Shown piece after piece: positions 30,900-39,173 of a stretch of DNA of 47,844 nucleotides. Positions within the stretch are counted from its first letter, which is position 1, and every line of letters starts with the position of its first letter. The translations under genes were made by a program, and so were the position numbers. The DNA is from Acidobacteriota bacterium (GTDB lineage: Bacteria > Acidobacteriota > Blastocatellia > Pyrinomonadales > Pyrinomonadaceae): NCBI GenBank assembly GCA_019239425.1, contig JAFAZX010000063.1, positions 1 through 47,844 on the forward strand, given 5' to 3'. The notes under the pieces are model-generated. The model saw nothing but the letters and a program-made list of their open reading frames with translations, ran no database searches and had not been told where the DNA came from.

Positions 30900-31535
30900 T
30901 TACTTGCCGGACGGGCAGGGCGTGCCGGCCTCGACCCAGCGGCGCGTGGCCGCGACGAACTCCTCGTGCGAGACGGGCGGCGTGGAGCGCACGGTGCCGT
31001 CGGGCCTGCGGCCCGGCTCCCAGGCCCAGAGGACGAGTTCCGCCTCGGCGTTGTGCTTGATGAGAGCCTGCGGGCTCATGTTCCCGTTGCGCCTGGGGTC
31101 TTTGACCTGCCGGCAGACTTCGTCGCTCGGGAGCGGTTGGTCGTTCTCGTCTTGCCACCTCATCGAGAGCGGCGCGAGGTGCCAGTCCGGCCCGCCGGGG
31201 ACGCCCGTGCTGTCGGCGTTCGCCTTCTGGTGGCAGCTCACGCAGTTGAGGCCCACGACGCCGTGGCCGTCGGGGCCGCGCAGGACGTTGACGGCGTGGC
31301 GGCGTCGCTCGTCGCCCTGCTGCGGGTAGTTCGTCGCCGTGTGGCAGTTGATGCAGCGCGGGTGCGTGAGCACGCCGTAGACCTGCCCCCACGCCGCGAG
31401 CCCTTCGGCGCGCTTGTCGGCCTGGCGCTTCGCCTCGACGTTCGAGGCCGACAGCAGCGCCCACGCCCCGAAGGCGGCGAAGAGCGCGGAGGCGATGAGG
31501 CCGGCGGCGCGCGTGCGCGGCTTAGAGATTCTCAT
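30900..31535 (-). CDS. Membrane-anchored dihaem cytochrome c
   Basis: 211-residue exported protein, first gene of the cytochrome/IorA/IorB operon. An N-terminal hydrophobic segment (AGLIASALFAAFGAWALLSA) acts as signal or anchor. Two haem c motifs are present, CINCH (61-65) and CVSCH (98-102), with further His residues that could be distal ligands (THPRC, PDWHLAPLSM). The likely role is to accept electrons from the IorA/IorB complex and hand them to the respiratory chain. The start ATG at 31535 puts the hydrophobic segment at the N-terminus; upstream in-frame sequence is Pro/Arg-rich and unlikely to be coding. Confidence 0.82.
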   Translation of the reverse strand: MRISKPRTRAAGLIASALFAAFGAWALLSASNVEAKRQADKRAEGLAAWGQVYGVLTHPRCINCHTATNYPQQGDERRRHAVNVLRGPDGHGVVGLNCVSCHQKANADSTGVPGGPDWHLAPLSMRWQDENDQPLPSDEVCRQVKDPRRNGNMSPQALIKHNAEAELVLWAWEPGRRPDGTVRSTPPVSHEEFVAATRRWVEAGTPCPSGK

Positions 31536-31656
31536 TGTCGAATTCCTTCGGGGCGGCCAAGACCTCGGCCGAGTGTTTGAAGAAAGATTGGAGCATTCTA
31601 ATGTTATTCCGAAAATAGGCAAGGGTTTTTGAGTTGACGGCGGCGGGCAAGGCGAA

Positions 31657-31690
31657 GCGGGGGCGCCGCGGCCGGCCGCGGCGCCCCCGC
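31657..31690 (-). terminator. Perfect 34-base GC palindrome downstream of the haloperoxidase gene
   Basis: GCGGGGGCGCCGCGGCC (31657-31673) is followed at once by its exact reverse complement (31674-31690). It lies 47 bases past the haloperoxidase stop, reading on the minus strand, with a second small inverted repeat (CCCGCC/GGCGGG, 31702-31723) between. No T-run follows, so it may be a hairpin stabilising the mRNA end or a terminator of the non-canonical kind. Nothing else is seen in the 202-base gap. Confidence 0.55.
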
Positions 31691-31737
31691 CCCTTCCGTA
31701 ACCCGCCGGCCGAGAACGGCGGGACGTACCCAACGGC

Positions 31738-33390
31738 TCAACGCCTCGATGTGCCGCCCAGGTAAGGAATGTGGACTTCCTGCGTCGTCGTCTCCTCCGG
31801 CTCCTCGGGCTCCTGCTTGCCCTTCGCCTTCCTGACCGACTGCGCCGGGCTGATGGTGTTGGCGCAGCCCTGCGCGTCCGCGGGCTGCGTTACCGCCGGC
31901 GGCGTAACGCTCGGGTTCGTCGTCGTCGAGAGCTTCGGGGCCTTCCCGTTCTGGGCGAAGATGTCCTCGGCGATGGTCAGGCCGAGCGGGATGCCCCCGA
32001 CGTTCTTGCTGAGGTCGGGGTTGCCGTTGGCCTTCGCCGCGTGGGCGTCGAAAATCCAGTGGACGCCGAGGTAGACGCGGCTGATGCCGTTTTCGAGGAT
32101 CATCTGCCACAGGCCGTCCTTGAACTCGCGGACGTGGCGCGGCCGCACCGTCCCGCGGTTGTCGCGGTTGATCCCGTTCAGCTCCTCGGAGACGACGGAG
32201 AGGTCTTTGAACAGGTCGTCGCGGCTCTTGTTGCCGGGGGCGATGCCGTAGAAGAGCCGCGTGATGTGGAAGGCGGCCGCGCCGAACGTGGCGTGCCCCG
32301 ACGGGTAGGCGGGGAAGGGCGGCGTGAAGTTTTTGAGCGCCGTGTTGTTGGTGTTGGGCGCGCCCAGCGGCAGCCAGGACGGGTCGGCGTCGTCGGAGAT
32401 CGTGTTCCCGGGCCGGGTCGCAAGGCCGGGGCCGAACGAGGGGTCGTGCTCGCGGATGGCGACGACGGGCCGCCAGAGGTCGTAGCAGTACTTCGCCTCC
32501 CACGCGAGGATGGCGGCGTCGGCCATAGCCGCGTTGACGAAGGCGAAGAGGCGCGCGTTCTGCCCCTCGCTGTTCGGCGTGTTGGGCGCGCCGGGGCTGC
32601 GCTTCATGGCGATCAGGCGGATGATCTGGTTGTAGAGGCGCGGCGGCGTGCCCAGCCTGTTCGCGCCGTCGTAGCCCCAGAAGATCCCGGTGAGGGTCTC
32701 GTCCGGGGTGCGCCTGTCGTTGAAGAGCGCGCCGGGCAGCGTCGCCATCAGTTCCGGCATGATGCCCTTGGCGCGCACCTGCTTGAGCGCCCTCAGGTAC
32801 TCGGTGCCGGGCGAGTCGCACTTGGGCGGCGCGTCCAGCTTGTGGCGGGCGGAGATGGCAAAGCCTTTCGTCTGCGCCCCGTAGAAGGGCGCGTGGAAGC
32901 CCTGCCCGGGGTTGTCCGGGTCGGGGCGGTGCCTGCACCTCTTGTTGCTCGGCATGTACCCGTTATCGCCGACGCCGGCGTCAGCCTCGCGGAACTTCCA
33001 CAGCGCGAACCCGACCTCGGCCCCGAAGACGAAGTACGGGTCGGCGGTGTTGAAGCCGCTCAACTGGGCGTCGAAGTAGTCCTTCTGATTCTTGTAGAGC
33101 AGGGTGAGCGTCCTGTGGGCCGCGCCCGCGACGGCGTTACGGACGGACGAGTCGGGGAGCAGAGGGGGCGGCGGGGGCGGCGTCGGCACGTTTGCCGGCG
33201 GCGCGAGGTAACGCGGGAAGTCCGGCCCGCCGGTGATCGCGGCGTAGGCGTCGTACATCGCCAGGTGGACGATTGCCAGCGCCCGCGCCGAAAGCGGCGG
33301 GCCAGTCTGCTCCATCCTGCCGGGGTCGCTGTGGCTGACGCGGTTGGCTTCGAGCGCGACAGCGTTCCAGAAAAGTATCGAGTCCTGCAT
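31738..33390 (-). CDS. Vanadium-dependent haloperoxidase / PAP2-superfamily protein
   Basis: 550-residue mostly helical protein. The vanadate/phosphate site is visible: KYCYDLWRPVVAIR (Lys300 and Arg307), YPSGHATFGAAAF (Ser364, His366) and SRVYLGVHWIFDAHA (Arg and His). These are the three signature segments shared by vanadium haloperoxidases and PAP2 acid phosphatases; the total length and the long helical N-terminus (FWNAVALEANRVSHSD, SARALAIVHLAMYDAYAAI) fit the bacterial haloperoxidase group. No signal peptide is seen, unlike many relatives. The Pro/Glu-rich C-terminus (KGKQEPEEPEETTTQEVHI) is an added tail. The ATG at 33390 is supported by GGAGG nine bases upstream. Halide preference cannot be told. 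Confidence 0.85.
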   Translation of the reverse strand: MQDSILFWNAVALEANRVSHSDPGRMEQTGPPLSARALAIVHLAMYDAYAAITGGPDFPRYLAPPANVPTPPPPPPLLPDSSVRNAVAGAAHRTLTLLYKNQKDYFDAQLSGFNTADPYFVFGAEVGFALWKFREADAGVGDNGYMPSNKRCRHRPDPDNPGQGFHAPFYGAQTKGFAISARHKLDAPPKCDSPGTEYLRALKQVRAKGIMPELMATLPGALFNDRRTPDETLTGIFWGYDGANRLGTPPRLYNQIIRLIAMKRSPGAPNTPNSEGQNARLFAFVNAAMADAAILAWEAKYCYDLWRPVVAIREHDPSFGPGLATRPGNTISDDADPSWLPLGAPNTNNTALKNFTPPFPAYPSGHATFGAAAFHITRLFYGIAPGNKSRDDLFKDLSVVSEELNGINRDNRGTVRPRHVREFKDGLWQMILENGISRVYLGVHWIFDAHAAKANGNPDLSKNVGGIPLGLTIAEDIFAQNGKAPKLSTTTNPSVTPPAVTQPADAQGCANTISPAQSVRKAKGKQEPEEPEETTTQEVHIPYLGGTSRR

Positions 33391-33555
33391 CGTTCGATTC
33401 CTCCAGAATGATAAGCGAGGCCGACGGGTTGATGTCTCTCGCCAGCATGAACGCGACGGCTCACCATCGGGCACAAGACGCCGCACCGATTAAAGACAAT
33501 GTGATTCCATAGACATATGTCGGCCGCCGCGGAAACATTTCAGGACGGGCCGCGG

Positions 33556-34806
33556 TCAGAAGATGACGACCATGGAGCCTTCGGGGAGTTGGTCGTAGAA
33601 GGTTGGGATGTCGGAGAGGTGGAGGACGACGCAGCCCCAGGAGAGGTGGCGGGGGCCGGAGTCAGACCATTCGCGCGCCCAGCCGTGGAAGCCGATGCCG
33701 CCGCCGAGGCGGGTCGTCTCTAAGGTTGGTGAGCGCTTCTCCCAGGCGGCGGAGATGGATGCTTCCTGCGCGGGGGTGATGAGGCCGGCGGCGCAGCCGC
33801 GCGCGGCGTCGTAGCGGTTCGGGTAGTTGAGCTTGATCCAGTGGCCGCCGTAGAAGGCGCCGTAGTCGCCCGGGAAGTCGCCGCGGTGCTTCTGGACGAC
33901 GAAGTACATGCCCTTCGGCGTGCGGTTGTCCCCCTCGACCTGCTTCTCGCCCACGCCCTGTCCCAGGCTGACGTTGTACTCGCCCGCCACGCGCCCGCCC
34001 GCGTAGAGCCGCGCCTTGTAACGAGCCTGGTCGACCAGGACGAGCGTGCTCTCGTTTTGAGGGACGGGAAGCTTCCGGTGCGACTTGATGAAGCCGGAAG
34101 GCTCCTCGTAGTGCTCGCGCAGCCACGCGGCGTCCTTGCCTTCGGACGAGGGCCAGAAGGTCGGCGCGAGCGTCGGGTCGAGGCGCAGCTCGACGTGCAG
34201 GTGCGCGTTGAAGAGTTTCTCGGGGTCTTGCCCGACCGTCGCAATCAACTGGCGACGGCGCACCTCCGCGCCTTCGCTCACCTTGATCTCGTTCAGGTGG
34301 GCGTAGAGCGAGCGTATCTCGCGCCGCTCGTCGTTCTCGTAGAAGAGGTGTTCGATGACGACGACGTTGCCCCACAGCCTTCCGCAGTTCCTGGCGAAGA
34401 CCACGCGGCCGTTGGCGACCGAGTAGACGGGCTGGCCGAGGTCTGTGTTGCCGCCGCCCGCGCCGTTCCAGTCTTCGCCGGTGTGGAGGCCGAGGCTGTA
34501 CTGTTCGGCGAAGTGCGTCGCGACGTACCAGCCCCCGTAGCTCTTGCCCGTCGCGAGGTCTGTGTAGGAGCCGCCGCCCGCGCCGTCGCCGAAGGGGAAG
34601 TCGAAGCCGTCGGCCGGCGCGAACTCCGCGCGCATGTAGCCGTCAAAGTCCTGGGGCTCCGTCGGCGTGCTCGTCGTCGAAACGTTGGCGTTGGCCGGGG
34701 CCGCCGTACTCGACCTTGAACGCGGCGCGACCGTGCAGGCGGCGCTTACGCAGAGGAGCGCCGCGAGCGTCAAAGCGGGATACTTGAAAGCCTTCGGCAA
34801 AGGCAT
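33556..34806 (-). CDS. Lipoprotein fusing an M23 endopeptidase domain to an L,D-transpeptidase (YkuD) domain
   Basis: 416-residue envelope protein. The signal ends in a lipobox (VSAAC, Cys24), so it is a lipoprotein. Residues about 70-230 form an M23/LytM metallopeptidase: GLHTGEDW (His108, Asp112) and NAHLHVELR (His202, His204) are the four zinc-site residues. Residues about 253-416 form a YkuD domain (STLVLVDQARYKARLYAGGR, RTPKGMYFVV, GIGFHGW with His374, SWGCVVL with Cys392). The usual SHGCxR signature is altered to SWGCVV. M23 cleaves peptide cross-links while YkuD makes 3-3 links, so one protein may both cut and re-join peptidoglycan. Gap of 165 bases to the haloperoxidase: no feature seen there. 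Confidence 0.88.
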   Translation of the reverse strand: MPLPKAFKYPALTLAALLCVSAACTVAPRSRSSTAAPANANVSTTSTPTEPQDFDGYMRAEFAPADGFDFPFGDGAGGGSYTDLATGKSYGGWYVATHFAEQYSLGLHTGEDWNGAGGGNTDLGQPVYSVANGRVVFARNCGRLWGNVVVIEHLFYENDERREIRSLYAHLNEIKVSEGAEVRRRQLIATVGQDPEKLFNAHLHVELRLDPTLAPTFWPSSEGKDAAWLREHYEEPSGFIKSHRKLPVPQNESTLVLVDQARYKARLYAGGRVAGEYNVSLGQGVGEKQVEGDNRTPKGMYFVVQKHRGDFPGDYGAFYGGHWIKLNYPNRYDAARGCAAGLITPAQEASISAAWEKRSPTLETTRLGGGIGFHGWAREWSDSGPRHLSWGCVVLHLSDIPTFYDQLPEGSMVVIF

Positions 34807-34987
34807 CGGTGCATATGACGCCGGACGTACGTTCGCGGTTCCTTTTAAGTGCCGCCGGGTTTTGCGTCGGCGGGGCAGTAGTTGTTAAATAAGGGCCGGA
34901 AGAAACTCATTCGCCCAACGGTTCGTAGAATGTGCGCGCGTGGCGGCGGCCGCGCGGCGCCGGATAATTTTTCAGAGAGGCATGATT

Positions 34988-36484
34988 ATGAGGAGAGCAT
35001 TCAGCGCGTTCGTCATCGTTCTCGTCTTCGCACTCGCGCTCGCGGGGTGCCGCAGGGCGGCGCAGCCGGAGCAGGGGGCCGGGCAGCCCGAGCGGCAGGG
35101 CGACTTCAAACTGCCGCCGCCTTCGTCGCCAAACGTCGAACACAACTCTTACGCCGACGTGGTCGCGCGCGTCGCGCCCGCGGTCGTCACCATCCGCGCC
35201 GAGCGCCAGACGCGCCTGCCGCGCCAGCACCCTTTCCTGGACGACCCCAGTTTGCGGGACTTCTTCGGCGGACGCCAGCCGCAGCAGGAGCAGCCGCAGG
35301 TGCAGCGCCAGCGCGCGCTCGGCTCCGGCGTCATCATCACGGCGGACGGCTACATCGTCACCAACCACCACGTCGTGGACGGCGCCGAGCAGATCACCGT
35401 CGAACTCACAGACCGCCGCATCTTCACCGCCAAGCTCATCGGCAGCGACCAGCCCTCCGACCTCGCCGTGCTCAAGGTGGACGCGAAGGACTTGCCCGTG
35501 CTCACGCTCGGCGACTCGGACAAGGTGCGCGTCGGCGACGTGGTGCTCGCCGTCGGGAACCCCTTAGGCATCGGCCAGACCGTGACCTCCGGCATCATCT
35601 CGGCGAAGGGGCGCTACACGGGACTCTCCGACGGGAGCTTCGAAGACTTCCTGCAGACGGACGCGCCCATCAACCAGGGCAACTCGGGCGGCGCGCTCGT
35701 CAACACCTCGGGCGAGCTGATCGGCATCAACTCGCAAATCCTCTCGCCCTCGGGCGGGAACATCGGCATCGGGTTCGCCATCCCCTCGAAGATGGCGCAC
35801 AGCGTCATCGAGCAGCTCGTCAACGGCGGGCGCGTCCGGCGCGGCCAGCTCGGCGTCGTCGTGCAGGGCGTGACCGAGGACATGGCGCAGAGCCTCGGGC
35901 TCAAAGAGGTGCGCGGCGTCATCGTCGGCTCGGTGCAGAAGGGGAGCGCGGCCGACAAGGCGGGCCTGAAGCAGGGCGACGTGATCAAGGCCTTCAACGG
36001 CACGGACGTGAACGAGCCGAACGAGCTGCGCAACCTCGTCGCCTCGACGCAGCCGGGCACGGAGGTGACGCTCAAGCTTCTGCGCGACGGGCGCGAGCAG
36101 GAGTCGAAGGTGACGGTCGGCGAGCTGGTGGCTAACAACAACGGCGCGCGCGGCGGCGACGAAGGCGAAGGCGGCGGCGGGCAGGCCGAGGGCGGCGGCA
36201 AGCTCGGCATCGGGGTGACGCCGCTCACGCCCGACCTTGCGTCGCGCCTGCGCCTGCCGGCCGACCGGCAGGGACTCGTCGTCACGGAGGTTGACCCGAA
36301 CGGCCCCGCGGCCGACGCGGGGCTTCGTCAAGGGGATTTAATCGAGCAGGCGAACCGCGAGCCCGTCAAGGCACCCGAAGACCTGCGCTCGGCCATCGAC
36401 GCGGCGGGCAACCGCCCCGTGCTCCTCCTCGTCACCCGCGGCAACGAAGGCTCGACCTTCATCACCGTCCGGCCGAGGGGGTAA
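34988..36484 (+). CDS. HtrA/DegP-type serine protease lipoprotein with two PDZ domains
   Basis: 498-residue periplasmic quality-control protease. An N-terminal lipobox (ALALAGC) makes it a lipoprotein. The trypsin-like triad is His128 (TNHHVVDGAE), Asp158 (SDLAVLKVD) and Ser233 (NQGNSGGALVN). Two PDZ domains follow (about 285-370, GVIVGSVQKGSAADKAGLKQ; and 410-495, GLVVTEVDPNGPAADAGLRQ), separated by a Gly-rich linker. The ATG at 34988 is chosen because GAGAGG lies seven bases upstream; another ATG at 34982 is only one base from that site. Divergent from the M23-YkuD gene across 181 bases, in which no clear promoter was seen. Confidence 0.93.
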   Translation: MRRAFSAFVIVLVFALALAGCRRAAQPEQGAGQPERQGDFKLPPPSSPNVEHNSYADVVARVAPAVVTIRAERQTRLPRQHPFLDDPSLRDFFGGRQPQQEQPQVQRQRALGSGVIITADGYIVTNHHVVDGAEQITVELTDRRIFTAKLIGSDQPSDLAVLKVDAKDLPVLTLGDSDKVRVGDVVLAVGNPLGIGQTVTSGIISAKGRYTGLSDGSFEDFLQTDAPINQGNSGGALVNTSGELIGINSQILSPSGGNIGIGFAIPSKMAHSVIEQLVNGGRVRRGQLGVVVQGVTEDMAQSLGLKEVRGVIVGSVQKGSAADKAGLKQGDVIKAFNGTDVNEPNELRNLVASTQPGTEVTLKLLRDGREQESKVTVGELVANNNGARGGDEGEGGGGQAEGGGKLGIGVTPLTPDLASRLRLPADRQGLVVTEVDPNGPAADAGLRQGDLIEQANREPVKAPEDLRSAIDAAGNRPVLLLVTRGNEGSTFITVRPRG

Positions 36485-36560
36485 AGAAGGTGTTGGGTGC
36501 TGGGTGCTGGGTGCTGGTAAGAACAATCCAGTACCCAGCACCCAGCACCCAATACCCTTT
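36485..36560. repeat. Intergenic inverted repeat, family F (heptamer GGGTGCT)
   Basis: Left arm with GGGTGCT GGGTGCT GGGTGCT (to 36517) and right arm CCAGTACCCAGCACCCAGCA with CCCAATACCC (36528-36560) around a 10-base loop. It starts right after the htrA stop codon (36482-36484). Confidence 0.8.
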
Positions 36561-36605
36561 AATCCGCCGCGGGGGATACGGAAGTCGGGCTCGCTGAGCT
36601 TAATC

Positions 36606-36631
36606 GGCACCTCCTTGGTCTAAGAGGTGCC
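36606..36631 (-). terminator. Hairpin after the WD40 gene
   Basis: GGCACCTC (36606-36613) and GAGGTGCC (36624-36631) form a perfect 8-bp stem with a 10-base loop, two bases beyond the stop codon of the minus-strand WD40 gene. There is no strong T-run on the minus strand. Confidence 0.45.
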
Positions 36632-36633
36632 GC

Positions 36634-37773
36634 TCACTCGGTAGGAACGTCCCACAGGAGTGCCGCGTTCTTTCCGCCCGCCGTCGCCAGGGTTCGCCCG
36701 TCGGGGCTAAAACAGACCGGGTATTGCCCGCCGCGCAACTCCGCTTTCAACTCACCCGACGCGGTGTCCCATAGTTTCACGACTTTCTCGTTGTCGCTGC
36801 CCGTAGCCAGCAGAGCCCCGTCCGGGCTGAACGAGAGCGACCAGACGGTTCCCTTGTGCGGCAGTTCGGCGATCAGTCTAGCCGAACCGGCCTCCCACAA
36901 ACGCGCCTTGCGGTCATCACTCGCGGTGGCGAAGTACCGTCCGTCGGGGCTGAAGGCCAGACGAAGCACGCGGCCCGCGTGCGGCAAACGCGCGACCCAA
37001 CGGCCCGTCGCCACGTCCCACAACTGGGCCGAAAAGTCCCTGCCACCCGTAGCGAGCGTGCGCCCGTCGGGGCTGAACGCGAGCGTGTAGATCGTGTCGC
37101 CCTGTTCGAGGACGTGGGTGATCTGCCCCGCGGCCACGTCCCAGAGGTACGCGGTGCTGAAGCCCGACACGGCGGCGAGCGTGCGCCCGTCGGGGCTAAA
37201 GGCCACCTCCCCCGTGCTCTGCGAGAACTTCGCTTTCGGGTGGGTCAGAGTCGCGCGCAGCTTTCCGGTCTCGACGTCCCACAGGTTTACCGAGCGACTC
37301 CCGCTGCTGGGGATGGCGACGGTGCGTCCGTCGGGGCTGAAGCTGACGCCGAAGACGAAGCCCTTCTCGCCCTCAAGTTTCAGCTTCAGCTCTCCCGTCC
37401 GCGCGTCCCACAGCCTGACCGACCGCCGCATCCCACCGGTCTCGAGCAGCCTGCCGTCGGGGCTAAACGAGAGCCTCGACACGCCCCCGAGAAACCCGTG
37501 GCCCGGCAGCTCGGCCTTCACCCGGCCGGTCGCCACCTCCCAGAGCCGCGCCGTGCTTTCGTCGGCGCCCGTCGCCAGTGTACTCCCGTCGGGGCTGAAG
37601 GCCAGCGCCTCCACCTTGCCTCTATGCCCGGACAAGACCAGCCGCGGCGACGGCGACTGCTGCGACCCCTGCGCGCCGACAGTCCGCGCGTCAACGCCCC
37701 GCGTCAACAGCGCATGACACACCGCGCAAACCAGCAACCCGACGGGCAACACCAGCGAGGCTCTCTTATACAT
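36634..37773 (-). CDS. Exported WD40-repeat protein
   Basis: 379-residue protein of eight WD40 repeats, each with the core [V/L]-x-FSPDGRTLATG...LWDVATG, enough for one propeller. An N-terminal signal segment (MYKRASLVLPVGLLVCAVCH) suggests export. Repeats run from LSGHRGKVEALAFSPDG to the end, where the last blade stops at AALLWDVPTE. Propellers of this type bind other proteins; no catalytic part is present. The ATG at 37773 follows AAAGAGGAGAACT, a strong ribosome-binding site. It stands alone between htrA (convergent) and the D-amino-acid-oxidase-like gene (divergent). Confidence 0.88.
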   Translation of the reverse strand: MYKRASLVLPVGLLVCAVCHALLTRGVDARTVGAQGSQQSPSPRLVLSGHRGKVEALAFSPDGSTLATGADESTARLWEVATGRVKAELPGHGFLGGVSRLSFSPDGRLLETGGMRRSVRLWDARTGELKLKLEGEKGFVFGVSFSPDGRTVAIPSSGSRSVNLWDVETGKLRATLTHPKAKFSQSTGEVAFSPDGRTLAAVSGFSTAYLWDVAAGQITHVLEQGDTIYTLAFSPDGRTLATGGRDFSAQLWDVATGRWVARLPHAGRVLRLAFSPDGRYFATASDDRKARLWEAGSARLIAELPHKGTVWSLSFSPDGALLATGSDNEKVVKLWDTASGELKAELRGGQYPVCFSPDGRTLATAGGKNAALLWDVPTE

Positions 37774-37917
37774 AGTTCTCCTCTTTCAAAAGTACACAGT
37801 CCGTGAAGGAGAATAGCGTCAGAGGCGACCAACAGGGCCGACGTTGTTACACTTTCCCGAACTGTAGCAGGCAAGACCTGACGCGGGCGAAAAATTCTCT
37901 TCGCAACCGGGCGCGGT

Positions 37918-37929
37918 TTTTATAAACTC
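37918..37929 (+). promoter_or_regulatory. Shared TATAAA-containing 12-mer upstream of the oxidase gene
   Basis: TTTTATAAACTC lies eight bases before the start codon at 37938, and the same 12 bases occur at 19373-19384 before the GH97 gene. TATAAA could be a -10 box giving a very short leader; no good -35 box is seen at the right distance. The rest of this 164-base gap shows nothing clear. Confidence 0.35.
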
Positions 37930-37937
37930 CGTGGCAC

Positions 37938-39059
37938 ATGGACAGACCAACGACTGACCGCAGGAGCTTTCTCGCCTCCGCGCTCGCGGCCGGCGCCTAC
38001 GCGGCTCTGGCTAAGAGTCCGGCCGCACGCGCCGCGCAGGAGGAGCCGCCGCGCCGTCTGCCGCCCGCAAAAGTCTCGCGCGACCGGGTCATCCGCACGG
38101 TCGTCGGCCTGCGCCCCTACCGCCCCGAAGGCTTCGTGCTCACGAACGAGCGCCTCGGCGAGAAGGTCGTCGTGCACAACTACGGACACGGCGGCGGGGG
38201 CGTCTCGCTCTCGTGGGGCGTCGCGCAGATGGCGGCCGAGCAGGCGCGCAACCTCGAAGACAAAAGTCTCGCCGTGCTGGGCTGCGGCGTCATCGGACTC
38301 TCGACGGCGCGCGTGCTGCAGAGGCGCGGCAAGGCCGTCACCGTCTACACGCGCGAGCTGCCGCCCGAGACGACCTCGAACGTCGCGGGCGCGCTCTGGT
38401 ACCCCACTCACGTCTACGAGCAGGGGAAGGTCAACGCGACCTTCATGGAGCGCTACGGGCTCGCGTGCCGCCTCGCGCACAGGGAGTTCCAGTCCTACGT
38501 CGGCCCCGAGTACGGCGTCCGCTGGATGGAGACCTACACGTTCGGCTCGGGGCCTCTGGGGCGCGAGCTGGCGGGCGGCCCCGAACTCTACCCCGAGACG
38601 CGCTTCTACTCCGACGCGCAGCGGAGCTTCGGCTTCCCCTTCGTCCGGCAGTTCACCTCCCTGATGATCGAGCCGCAGACGTACCTGCGCGCGCTCCTGC
38701 GCGACTTCTACGCGGCGGGCGGGCGTGTCGTCGTGAAGGAGCTGAAGACGCGCGAAGAGGTGGCCGGGCTTCCCGAGCGCGTCGTCTTCAACTGCACGGG
38801 CCTCGGCGCGCGCGCGCTCTTCGGCGACCAGGGGATGGCCTCGATGCGAGGCCAGATCGAGGTGCTTTTGCCGCAGCCCGAGCTGGACTACGGCTACCTC
38901 GCCAACTCGCTCTACATGTTCCCGCGCGCCGACGGCGTCATCCTCGGCGGCACGTTCGAGGCCGGCAACTGGTCGATGGACGCCGACGAGGCGACGACCA
39001 AGCGCATCATCGAAGGCAACGCGCAGATCGCCAAGGGACTGAAGAACAGTAGACAGTAG
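37938..39059 (+). CDS. Tat-exported D-amino-acid-oxidase-like FAD oxidoreductase, circularly permuted
   Basis: 373-residue flavoprotein with a twin-arginine leader (TTDRRSFLASALAAGAYAAL). The segment VVGLRPYRPEG (Arg59) and VHNYGHGGGGVSLSWG (80-94), which in D-amino-acid oxidases lies at the C-terminus (GFRPVRP, HNYGHGGYGLTIHWG in the human enzyme), comes here before the Rossmann motif LAVLGCGVIGLSTARVLQRR (111-130). The remainder follows the normal order: TTSNVAGALWYP, VVFNCTGLGARALFGD, MRGQIEV, LYMFPRADGVILGGTFEAGN (Tyr326), ending IAKGLKNSRQ, where the normal protein would continue into the moved segment. Substrate-binding Arg and Tyr equivalents are present. It likely oxidises D-amino acids in the periplasm. 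The stop codon is in a family A repeat. Confidence 0.82.
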   Translation: MDRPTTDRRSFLASALAAGAYAALAKSPAARAAQEEPPRRLPPAKVSRDRVIRTVVGLRPYRPEGFVLTNERLGEKVVVHNYGHGGGGVSLSWGVAQMAAEQARNLEDKSLAVLGCGVIGLSTARVLQRRGKAVTVYTRELPPETTSNVAGALWYPTHVYEQGKVNATFMERYGLACRLAHREFQSYVGPEYGVRWMETYTFGSGPLGRELAGGPELYPETRFYSDAQRSFGFPFVRQFTSLMIEPQTYLRALLRDFYAAGGRVVVKELKTREEVAGLPERVVFNCTGLGARALFGDQGMASMRGQIEVLLPQPELDYGYLANSLYMFPRADGVILGGTFEAGNWSMDADEATTKRIIEGNAQIAKGLKNSRQ

Positions 39060-39173
39060 GCAGATGGCAGTAGGCAGCAGGTTCCAATGCGGGGAAGTTA
39101 AAGATGACAAACATGCGGTCTGACCGACGAAGGGTTTTTCAACTGCCTACTGCCTACTGCCTACTGCCTACAG
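39048..39173. repeat. Intergenic inverted repeat, family A, copy 4, overlapping two genes
   Basis: Left arm AGTAGACAGTAGGCAGATGG with CAGTAGGCAG carries the stop codon of the oxidase gene. The right arm (39140-39173) is four CTGCCTA words. The next gene starts at 39104 in the loop, so the right arm is coding and gives part of that protein's signal peptide. Confidence 0.85.

Noticed and set aside
31738..33390. PAP2-type acid phosphatase instead of haloperoxidase
   Set aside because: The active-site motifs are shared, but the 550-residue length and long helical N-terminal domain fit the vanadium haloperoxidase group better; the choice is not absolute.
34940..34987. A start at 34940 (GTG) or 34982 (ATG) for htrA
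   Set aside because: GAGAGG lies seven bases before the ATG at 34988 and only one base before 34982; the longer forms would bury the lipoprotein signal.
39138..39173. The CTGCCTA tandem words as a CRISPR array or a plain microsatellite
   Set aside because: The unit is 7 bases with no spacers, and each run has a complementary partner run nearby, so it is one arm of an inverted repeat.
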